Shown: one piece after another, positions 1 through 5,806 of the stretch
Numbering within the stretch: the stretch's first letter is position 1
How the letters are laid out: each line of letters opens with the position of its first letter
Assembly (NCBI GenBank): GCA_023415275.1
Contig: JAEZLJ010000123.1
Coordinates: forward strand, 1-7,846
DNA: 7,846 bases
Reading direction: 5' to 3'
Source: Bacteroidota bacterium
GTDB taxonomy: Bacteria; Bacteroidota; Bacteroidia; Chitinophagales; Chitinophagaceae
Made by a program: the position numbers and the translations under genes
The notes under the pieces: model-generated
The model's input: the letters and a program-made list of their open reading frames with translations, nothing else
What the model was told of the DNA's origin: nothing
Databases searched by the model: none

Positions 1-41
1 ACGTTACTGCGATCGATCCAGGTTCATTATAAATTACCAGG

Positions 42-476
42 TCAGGAAATGATCTCCAGCAATTCAATATCGAAAACCAGCGTGGCTCCACCAGGGATGC
101 CGCCTGTCCCGTAATCTCCATAAGCAAGATGTGAAGGGATCCATAATCTCCACATGCTACCAACTGGCATTAAAGGAACCACTTCCTGCCAACCCTTGAT
201 TAGCGATGTCAATGGTGCAGTAAAGGGTTGATTGCGCTTAAAAGAGCTGTCGAATTCTTTCCCATCCAGCAGCGCACCCCTGTAATGCGCTTTTACCTTA
301 CTGTTAGCTTGCGGCCTGGGACCATTCCCTTCTTTTAAAACTTCGTATTGAATGCCGTTGGGCAATTCTGTTACGCCTTCTTTGTCCTTGTTCGTGGCCA
401 TAAATTGTGCCCCGGCTTCTTTTTCAGCTTTTAACTTCTCATCGCGATGACCGCGTAATTTATCCTGTAATGACAT
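42..476 (-). CDS. FKBP-type peptidyl-prolyl cis-trans isomerase, cytoplasmic
   Basis: This 144-residue protein should catalyse cis-trans isomerisation of Xaa-Pro bonds and help proteins fold. Residues 1-45 are charged and resemble a shortened FkpA/Mip N-terminal segment, ending in the typical 'GVTELPNGIQYEVL' lead-in. The FKBP fold follows at about 46-143. Expected pocket residues are visible: Y65 (AHYRG), F75-D76 (EFDSS), I93 and W96 (LIKGWQE), Y119 (LAYGDYG) and F135 (LVFDIELL). There is no signal peptide or lipobox, so it probably stays in the cytoplasm, unlike the exported Mip/FkpA proteins. The ATG lies 11 bases after the stop of the ABC ATPase gene, so it is probably the third gene of the fbp unit. 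No Shine-Dalgarno sequence is seen. Family assignment is sure; the cellular client is unknown. Confidence 0.93.
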   Translation of the reverse strand: MSLQDKLRGHRDEKLKAEKEAGAQFMATNKDKEGVTELPNGIQYEVLKEGNGPRPQANSKVKAHYRGALLDGKEFDSSFKRNQPFTAPLTSLIKGWQEVVPLMPVGSMWRLWIPSHLAYGDYGTGGIPGGATLVFDIELLEIIS

Positions 477-487
477 ATAGTTAATTT

Positions 488-1249
488 TTATTCTTCTCTT
501 AATGAACGGCCGGTCAAATGAATGAATACATCTTCCAGGTTGGCCTTTTTAACCTCTTTGGGCCTCTCAAACCCGGTGGCTACCAATTCATCTATCAGCC
601 TGTCAGGTGTATTCATTGCAACAATTTTACCAGCATCCACAATAGCTACCCTGTCGCAGAGATATTCTGCCTCATCCAGGTAATGCGTCGTTAATATGAC
701 TGTAGTTCCTTTTTTCCTGATATCACGGATCAGGTCCCAAAGGTTGCGCCGCGCTTGTGGATCCAGGCCAGTAGTAGGCTCATCCAGGAAAATGATCCTG
801 GGATCATTGATCATGGTTGTAGCAATAGAAAAACGCTGCTTTTGCCCACCACTGAGTTCCTTCACCTTGGACCTTGCCTTATCGCGCAGGTTTACCCTGT
901 CCAATAATTCCATGGCATCAGCCTTGCGGTTGTACAACCCTGCAAAAAGATCGATCAGTTCTACCAGGTTCAGTACCGGGTAAAATCCACTGGTTTGCAA
1001 TTGCACTCCTATGATCTTTTTGATCTCATGTGGATCCTTATCTATGTCCAATCCATCTACAAACACTTTCCCGCTTGTCTTTTCTCTTAGGGTTTCAATG
1101 ATCTCCAGTGTGGTTGACTTGCCCGCACCATTTGGCCCCAATAACCCAAATATTTCTCCCTCCTGCACGTCAAAAGAAATACCTTTCACTGCTTCAAAGC
1201 TTCCGTAATTCTTGACCAGGTTCTGAACCGATATGATTGTTCTTTCCAT
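488..1249 (-). CDS. ABC transporter ATP-binding protein (DrrA/CcmA-like, ABC-2 type)
   Basis: This 253-residue protein is a complete nucleotide-binding subunit that would power an ABC-2 type transporter at the inner membrane. In order it shows Walker A GPNGAGKST (38-46), Q-loop Q85, the signature LSGGQKQR (132-139), Walker B IIFLDE (152-157), D-loop GLD (161-163) and switch histidine H189 (TTHYLDEAE). The C-terminal 'NLEDVFIHLTGRSL' is typical of the DrrA/NatA-like group (COG1131), which mostly pairs with a separate ABC-2 permease. No permease lies in the window; it may sit beyond the left edge, after the FKBP gene, or elsewhere. The start codon shares one base with the fbp stop (TAATG), which suggests translational coupling. 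The substrate cannot be read from the ATPase alone. Confidence 0.95.
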   Translation of the reverse strand: MERTIISVQNLVKNYGSFEAVKGISFDVQEGEIFGLLGPNGAGKSTTLEIIETLREKTSGKVFVDGLDIDKDPHEIKKIIGVQLQTSGFYPVLNLVELIDLFAGLYNRKADAMELLDRVNLRDKARSKVKELSGGQKQRFSIATTMINDPRIIFLDEPTTGLDPQARRNLWDLIRDIRKKGTTVILTTHYLDEAEYLCDRVAIVDAGKIVAMNTPDRLIDELVATGFERPKEVKKANLEDVFIHLTGRSLREE

Positions 1250-2280
1250 TATTTAATTGTTTCTAACCGGGGATGCAGGTATCCTTCCAGTTCTTCCATC
1301 ATTTTTTTACTGCCCACAAAAAAAGGTGCCCGCTGGTGCAGTTCTGTGGGTTGAATATCCAGGATGGACACTTCACCATTTGATGATTTTCCCCCAGCCA
1401 CTTCCACTATAAAAGCAAACGGATTGCATTCATATAACAAGCGAAGCTTTCCTTTGGGTTTATCAATAGTGCCGGGATACATAAAGATGCCTCCCTTTAT
1501 CAGGTTGCGGTGCACATCGGCTACCATGCTGCCAATGTAACGCTGGGTATATGGTCCGCCTGTCTTTGCATTCTTGTGCTGGCACTCTGTTATATATTTT
1601 TTCACGCCATCAGCATATTGAAAAAAGTTCCCATGATTCACCGAATATATCTTTCCCATTTCAGGACATTTGATATCTGGATGGCTTAAACAAAACTCAC
1701 CTATCGAAGGGTCAAGAGTAAACCCATTCACACCTCTCCTGGTGGCATAGACCAACATGGTAGAAGATCCATAGATCACATATCCTGCAGCTACCTGGTT
1801 AATTCCTTTTTGCAAAAAGTCTTCCTTTGTCACCGGGGTTCCTTTTTCAGTGACCCTGCGGTAGATTCCAAATATGGTACCTATAGATACATTCACATCA
1901 ATATTACCACTGCCATCCAATGGATCAAACATACATATGTACTTTGAGTTGCGGCTCACGGCATCATCAAAGGATACAAAATCATCCAGTTCTTCACTGG
2001 CTATGCCGGCACAACTAACGCCTCTTTGCAATACACCCATGAATTGGTTGTTGGCATAGACATCCAGTTTCTTCACTTCTTCACCCTGCACATTGGTGCT
2101 ACCATGGTCCCCAAGAATATCAACCAGTCCTGCCTTATTCACTTCCACATTCACTCTCTTGGCTGCTAGTCCAATATCCCGGAGCAAGGAACTCAATTCA
2201 CCGGTAGCATGCGGGAATTGTCGTAAGGATTGAATAGTAAATTCATCAAGGGTCGAGATTTGTCGGTTTATAGGGTTCAT
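1249..2280 (-). CDS. fbp: Fructose-1,6-bisphosphatase, class I
   Basis: This enzyme hydrolyses fructose 1,6-bisphosphate to fructose 6-phosphate, the committing step of gluconeogenesis, in the cytoplasm and with divalent metal. From the ATG at 2280 it is 343 residues, normal for class I. Visible motifs are KLDVYANN (about 71-78), the acidic pair in ASEELDD (E96-E97), the metal-binding FDPLDGSGNIDV with D119 and D122, SMVADVHRNLIKGGIFMYP (about 251-269), LRLLYECNP (279-287) and QPTELHQRAPFFVGS (310-324). The frame stays open upstream to a TTG at 2304, which would add 8 residues. That TTG lies inside the best promoter element, so it is unlikely to be transcribed and I take the ATG. The gene heads a run with the ABC ATPase and FKBP genes, and is divergent from the aspartokinase gene. 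Confidence 0.96.
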   Translation of the reverse strand: MNPINRQISTLDEFTIQSLRQFPHATGELSSLLRDIGLAAKRVNVEVNKAGLVDILGDHGSTNVQGEEVKKLDVYANNQFMGVLQRGVSCAGIASEELDDFVSFDDAVSRNSKYICMFDPLDGSGNIDVNVSIGTIFGIYRRVTEKGTPVTKEDFLQKGINQVAAGYVIYGSSTMLVYATRRGVNGFTLDPSIGEFCLSHPDIKCPEMGKIYSVNHGNFFQYADGVKKYITECQHKNAKTGGPYTQRYIGSMVADVHRNLIKGGIFMYPGTIDKPKGKLRLLYECNPFAFIVEVAGGKSSNGEVSILDIQPTELHQRAPFFVGSKKMMEELEGYLHPRLETIK

Positions 2281-2301
2281 GCAATCGTTTTTTAATGCAG
2301 A

Positions 2302-2309
2302 CAAAAGTA
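2302..2309 (-). promoter_or_regulatory. Bacteroidota-type -7 promoter element for fbp
   Basis: On the minus strand these bases read TACTTTTG, a full match to the Bacteroidota sigma-ABfr -7 consensus TAnnTTTG. Transcription would start a few bases downstream, around 2295-2300, giving a leader of about 15-20 bases before the fbp ATG at 2280. The nearest upstream TTG that could serve as a -33 element is only 14 bases away, shorter than the usual 17-23, so the -33 half is weak. This site is the main reason for rejecting the TTG start at 2304. Confidence 0.5.
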
Positions 2310-2389
2310 AGGCTAATACGGTTCAATAAAGGATGCTCTATGCAACCTGGCACCTGACGAAAGTTTTATTTCAAACTCTTCATTTTATA

Positions 2390-2397
2390 CATCTTTG
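2390..2397 (+). promoter_or_regulatory. Possible -7 element of the aspartokinase gene
   Basis: The plus strand reads CATCTTTG, matching TAnnTTTG except for the first base, and preceded by an A/T-rich stretch (TTTTATA). If it is used, transcription would begin within a few bases of the ATG at 2404, giving a nearly leaderless message. No clear -33 TTG lies at the normal distance, so this is a tentative call. Confidence 0.3.
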
Positions 2398-2403
2398 CAA
2401 ACT

Positions 2404-3675
2404 ATGAAGGTTTTTAAATTTGGTGGAGCATCTGTCAGTTCAGCCGAAAGAGTTAGGGCAGTAGGAAATATCCTGAAAGAATATTCAGGTGAAAAACTGC
2501 TGGTGGTGATATCAGCTATGGGTAAAACCACCAATGCACTTGAAAAAGTGGTGGAGGCTTTTTTTGCAGGTGACAAGGATAAGGCACTGGATCTGTTCAA
2601 TGAAATCAAGAATGACCACCTGGCTATAGCAAAGGAACTTTCAACAGAACCTATCATCCAGGGGGAAAATGGACCAGATCTCAATGACTTTTTTACAGAA
2701 ATAGAATGGTTACTTCATGACCGCCCGGTCAAAAGCTATGACTATTATTACGACCAGATAGTCTGTATTGGAGAACTACTCTCTACTGCCATAGTAAGTA
2801 TGTATTTAAATGAGGCCGGGATCCCAAACCAATGGGTGGATGTCAGGGACATCATTCGTACCGACGATAATTTCAGGGATGCACGCATAGACTGGCCATT
2901 CACGGCAGAAAGGATAAAACAACAAATTGAGCCTTTATTACAAGAACAAAACATTGTGCTTACACAGGGATTTATTGGCGCTACAGATGAAAATGAAAGT
3001 ACTACCCTGGGCCGGGAAGGAAGTGATTACACGGCAGCAGTATTTGCCAATCTTTTGAATGCAGCAGATCAAACCATTTGGAAAGATGTAAAAGGAGTCA
3101 TGAATGCCGATCCAAAAGAATATAAAGAGGCTCAATGGATCAGGGAGTTGAACTATACCGAGGTGATAGAGATGGCCTATTACGGCGCCCAGGTCATTCA
3201 CCCAAAGACCATCAAACCCCTCCAAAACAAAAATATACCGCTATACGTACGCTCTTTTCTACACCCGGAAGAACCAGGCACCTGCATACACAGTAAAAAT
3301 GTGAACCACCTGCCCCCTATTATAGTGTATAAGCAAAACCAGGTATTGGTGCAACTGAGTTCAAAAGATTTTTCTTTTGTGGGAGAAGGGTTAACAGCGG
3401 AACTCTATAAAATGTTCGAGGAAATAAAATTGAAGCCCAACCTGACACAGAACGGAGCTATCAGCTTGCTTTGTGTAGTGGACAGTCATGCTGAGAAGAT
3501 CAACGAGCTGGCATTGGAAGCTGCCAGGCTTTTTGATGTACAGGTAACAAAAGGCTTGACACTGCTCACCATCAGGCATTATAATGAGAACCTGGTGAAA
3601 GAACTGTGTGGAGCTGGAAAGGTGATATTAAGACAGCAAACACCTGAGACCATACAGGTGTTGATGCAACCATAA
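2404..3675 (+). CDS. Aspartate kinase (monofunctional)
   Basis: Aspartokinase phosphorylates L-aspartate, the first step toward lysine or diaminopimelate, threonine and methionine. From the ATG at 2404 the protein has 423 residues, normal for a monofunctional enzyme; no homoserine dehydrogenase domain is attached. The amino-acid kinase domain fills about 1-290. It has the N-terminal KFGGASV (5-11), VVISAMGKTTN (34-44), GFIGATDENESTTLGREGSD (189-208), WKDVKGVMNADPK (226-238) and YYGAQVIHPKTIKPL (259-273). Residues about 310-423 are the expected ACT-domain region but diverge from the classical LysC pattern, so the feedback ligand cannot be predicted. An in-frame TTG at 2395 would add only three residues and lies in a possible promoter element. 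The gene is divergent from fbp and convergent with the alpha/beta hydrolase gene. Symbols lysC and thrA-like are not distinguishable here. Confidence 0.95.
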   Translation: MKVFKFGGASVSSAERVRAVGNILKEYSGEKLLVVISAMGKTTNALEKVVEAFFAGDKDKALDLFNEIKNDHLAIAKELSTEPIIQGENGPDLNDFFTEIEWLLHDRPVKSYDYYYDQIVCIGELLSTAIVSMYLNEAGIPNQWVDVRDIIRTDDNFRDARIDWPFTAERIKQQIEPLLQEQNIVLTQGFIGATDENESTTLGREGSDYTAAVFANLLNAADQTIWKDVKGVMNADPKEYKEAQWIRELNYTEVIEMAYYGAQVIHPKTIKPLQNKNIPLYVRSFLHPEEPGTCIHSKNVNHLPPIIVYKQNQVLVQLSSKDFSFVGEGLTAELYKMFEEIKLKPNLTQNGAISLLCVVDSHAEKINELALEAARLFDVQVTKGLTLLTIRHYNENLVKELCGAGKVILRQQTPETIQVLMQP

Positions 3676-3682
3676 GGATTGA

Positions 3683-4324
3683 TCATCTAAACAACTTTAC
3701 CAGCAATTCATTGATCTCTTTGGCCCGGGTCAATATCATTAAATGACCTGCTCCGGGTATAGTGTAGGTAGGCCGGGTATAATGCTTCGGAAGAATTTCA
3801 TCGCGGCTGCCATGAATGTGAACAAGATTGGCAGGTATATCCTTCGATTGCCAACCTACAATAGCTTCCATGCCCCACCTGATAAAGGAGGGATCTGCCT
3901 TGCTGATCATGTGCCTTATCAGTTTTTTATCTTCTATAGATTCTGTACTAAAGAAACGCTTCAGCACCGCTCCTTTCAGGAACAGGGAAATAGGCAGTAT
4001 CTTATGCAGCTTTATACCCGCCAGGGCACGGTAATAAGGTGGAAGATGAGTGGATGAGGGAATGCTGGAAATAAGCACCAGGTGCACCGGTTGGTAGTGA
4101 CTGGCAATTTCTACGGTGATCATACCTCCCATGGAAAGGCCTATCAACGAAAAAGGTTGCGAAGTATCGATCTTCATGGCTAGTCGAAGCGCATAGGAAG
4201 AAAGCGGTTCATTGGGCAGTGGAGAAATCCAATCAATGTATATAGGATGGTATCCCTGAGGCAGGCGAATGTGCCTGAAAACACTGCTGTCGGCACCAAG
4301 CCCGCTAAAAAAATAAACGTTCAC
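3683..4324 (-). CDS. Small alpha/beta hydrolase, GTG start
   Basis: This 213-residue protein is an alpha/beta-hydrolase-fold enzyme, probably an esterase or lipase-like enzyme of unknown substrate. The likely catalytic triad is S64 in the nucleophile elbow GLSMGG, D175 in HGSRDE and H194 in GAGHL. The N-terminal 'FFSGLGADSSVF' loop would supply the oxyanion hole. Residues about 90-150 form the cap. There is no signal peptide, so it should be cytoplasmic. The start is GTG at 4324: the only in-frame codons between it and the previous stop are ACC, TGC and AGG, and the next ATG would remove the first strands and the oxyanion loop. It follows the L,D-transpeptidase gene by 9 bases in the same frame and is probably co-transcribed. 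Its stop is 7 bases from the aspartokinase stop, tail to tail. Confidence 0.88.
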   Translation of the reverse strand: MNVYFFSGLGADSSVFRHIRLPQGYHPIYIDWISPLPNEPLSSYALRLAMKIDTSQPFSLIGLSMGGMITVEIASHYQPVHLVLISSIPSSTHLPPYYRALAGIKLHKILPISLFLKGAVLKRFFSTESIEDKKLIRHMISKADPSFIRWGMEAIVGWQSKDIPANLVHIHGSRDEILPKHYTRPTYTIPGAGHLMILTRAKEINELLVKLFR

Positions 4325-4333
4325 CCTGCAGGT

Positions 4334-5485
4334 TTACTGGATCAGGAAGCTTTGCTTCATTTTCTTTGCCACCGGAACATCCTTTAAAATGGCAGGCTGC
4401 CAGCTGGGCATTTGCTCCAACACAGTAATGAGTTCATCATCAAAGTCCTCATTCACCCCATTCAACACTTTGAAATTGGTAGGTGTTCCATCTTTATCTA
4501 CGATAAATTCGATCATGATATTGGCTTTCTTGACGCCTTCCGGCAATGAAGGAATAAGCGCCTTGCCCATTTTATCGAGGTATTTTAGAAAATTATCTCC
4601 GCCTCCCGGAAATTGGGGCCATTGGCCTACTACGTCTGCCAGTTCGGTTATATTTCTTGTTCTATGGGGAACAGGGTTTCTCTTCACCTTTTCAACCGGG
4701 GCTACCACCACTTTTTTGGATAATCCATCATACACATAATCACCATTACTGCTTGTCATGATCACCGGCAGCTGGTGTGTAATTTCAAAATGATCATACA
4801 CACTTTCCAACTGGTCTGCAAATGATTTCAACTGGTTGTCACTCTTTGCCAGGTTGGCCAGGTAAGCGGCACTCCTTTTATTATTGTACCTGACAGGATA
4901 AATATGTACAGGAATATAATCCTGTCCGCTATTGCGGGCATAGGCCGCTAAAATATAGATCTCGTCAATTTGTTTATCCGTTACTGGTATGCAACCCACT
5001 GTAACACAGCTACCATGAATGTAGATATCTCCGCCCGGGTTAGCTGAATCACTGAGTATTTTATCAGAAGCATTGGGATAATTCAGGCCAAGAGAAAGGT
5101 AATAAGCACTGTTAGGGTTGAATTCATTGATATAATAAAAACCTTCAGGAACCTGGTAATCGCCCTGCATACGTTTGGGGCCTAATGTACCGGCCAGCGC
5201 GCATACCTTGTAAGTCTTAAATAGCTTGTAAGGCTCCTTGCGCTCATTTTTGATCCATACTTCCAATTCCCCGTCATATTTAAATGAACGTATGTAAACG
5301 TATTTAGCCGGCCATGCCAGTCCTTTAGCAGCAAATTGCTTTTGCAAAGTATCTTCTTTCCGCTTCAGCGCATCTCCGGGTCGGGGTAAAGCCCTTTGGT
5401 AATCCACAAAGGAAGCACTGGGACCCTGGCTGAAAACAGGTGCAGCAATTAAAATAAATAATACGGCGACTAAAAGGTTTTTCAT
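4334..5485 (-). CDS. Exported YafK/DpaA-like L,D-transpeptidase-family protein with C-terminal TonB-type domain
   Basis: This 383-residue protein has two recognisable domains. Residues 1-19 are a signal peptide (MKNLL, a hydrophobic core, APVFS|Q). Residues about 55-200 match the YkuD fold in its YafK form: GPKRMQGDYQVPEGFYYI (102-119), then IHGSCVTVGCIPVTD (156-170), with H157 and the likely nucleophile C165. E. coli YafK (LdtF/DpaA) acts on the link between Lpp and peptidoglycan, so a peptidoglycan-crosslink or amidase role in the periplasm is likely, but the substrate is unknown. After a linker (about 200-285), residues about 286-383 match a TonB C-terminal domain: WPQFPGGGDNFLKYL, IMIEFIVDKDGTPTNFKVLNG, MPSWQPAILKDVPVAKKM. 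There is no TonB membrane anchor or proline-rich spacer, so energy transduction is unlikely. It appears to head a two-gene unit with the alpha/beta hydrolase. Confidence 0.88.
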   Translation of the reverse strand: MKNLLVAVLFILIAAPVFSQGPSASFVDYQRALPRPGDALKRKEDTLQKQFAAKGLAWPAKYVYIRSFKYDGELEVWIKNERKEPYKLFKTYKVCALAGTLGPKRMQGDYQVPEGFYYINEFNPNSAYYLSLGLNYPNASDKILSDSANPGGDIYIHGSCVTVGCIPVTDKQIDEIYILAAYARNSGQDYIPVHIYPVRYNNKRSAAYLANLAKSDNQLKSFADQLESVYDHFEITHQLPVIMTSSNGDYVYDGLSKKVVVAPVEKVKRNPVPHRTRNITELADVVGQWPQFPGGGDNFLKYLDKMGKALIPSLPEGVKKANIMIEFIVDKDGTPTNFKVLNGVNEDFDDELITVLEQMPSWQPAILKDVPVAKKMKQSFLIQ

Positions 5486-5626
5486 TGAATGACTACTTTA
5501 GAAAGGAGCAAGTTCTGGTTATAAATGTAAAGAAAACTATAATATCTCAGCATATAACTCGGCAAGCCCTATTTACCATTCGATAAGCTGTTCTTCTAAG
5601 GCCATTAAAATACCCGTAACCAACGG

Positions 5627-5757
5627 GCCGGGCCCTACTTAAAGCATACCTAAGCTATAGCTTCGCCCTATTTACGGTATAGATACTGCGTGATGATCAC
5701 GCAGTATCTATACCGCAGGTAGGGAGTTAGTATGGCGTAGATAGGGAGTAAACCGGC
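5627..5757. repeat. Long imperfect inverted repeat with CCCTA decamers
   Basis: The two halves of this stretch can be aligned as inverted arms around position 5695. In the left arm, reading outward in, are GCCGG (5627-5631), CCCTACTTAA (5633-5642), CATAC (5644-5648) and CCCTATTTAC (5666-5675). In the right arm, read on the minus strand, are GCCGG (5757-5753), CCCTATCTAC (5746-5737), CATAC and CCCTACCTGC (5724-5715). The left arm also carries a small perfect palindrome, AAGCTATAGCTT (5652-5663), absent from the right arm. A fifth decamer copy, CCCTATTTAC, stands alone at 5567-5576. The layout resembles a short dispersed palindromic (REP- or MITE-like) element, but only one copy is visible here and no terminal target duplication is obvious. 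Confidence 0.5.
5675..5715. repeat. Perfect 41-base palindrome (20-1-20)
   Basis: The left arm CGGTATAGATACTGCGTGAT (5675-5694) is the exact reverse complement of 5696-5715, with a single G at 5695 in the centre. In RNA it would fold into a stem of about 19 pairs with a tiny loop. There is no T-run on either side, so it is not a standard intrinsic terminator. It may be the core of a dispersed palindromic element or an operator for a dimeric regulator. The sequence shows the symmetry; the function is unknown. Confidence 0.9.
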
Positions 5758-5806
5758 ACTATCCCTTAAGCCAACCAGGCCGTGACAGCCTTTAATGTAT
5801 TATTAG

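Larger units (their letters stand above)
5486..5806. other. Non-coding gap between HPPD and the transpeptidase gene
   Basis: No convincing gene is visible in these 321 bases on either strand. The right third (about 5758-5806) is the 3' side of the HPPD gene and has no clear hairpin-plus-T-tract terminator. The centre holds the palindromic element described separately. The left part (5486-5565) is A/T-rich and should contain the promoter of the transpeptidase gene. The best -7 candidate there is TACATTTA on the minus strand (5522-5529), one base off TAnnTTTG, with no -33 partner at normal spacing. Confidence 0.7.

Noticed and set aside
1..41. Short ATG frame on the minus strand (27 to 4)
   Set aside because: It closes after seven codons. 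Nothing else is visible left of the FKBP stop.
696..1208. Plus-strand open frames opposite the ABC ATPase gene
   Set aside because: The minus strand carries a complete ATPase with all motifs; the plus-strand translations match no family and lack start context.
2385..3579. Minus-strand open frames opposite the aspartokinase gene
   Set aside because: They lie inside an intact, motif-complete aspartokinase gene, and their translations look like antisense noise.
4334..4640. TonB energy transducer
   Set aside because: The TonB-type domain is fused behind a periplasmic enzyme; the N-terminus is a cleavable signal peptide, and no proline-rich periplasm-spanning segment is present.
3743..4739. Plus-strand open frames opposite the hydrolase and transpeptidase genes
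   Set aside because: The minus-strand products have clear catalytic motifs and a signal peptide; the plus-strand ones have no recognisable content.
5675..5715. Palindrome as the intrinsic terminator of the HPPD gene
   Set aside because: No T-run follows it on the minus strand, and it lies about 90 bases past the stop.
5567..5757. CRISPR array
   Set aside because: The repeated decamers are short, irregularly spaced and in opposite orientations, so they do not form repeat-spacer units.
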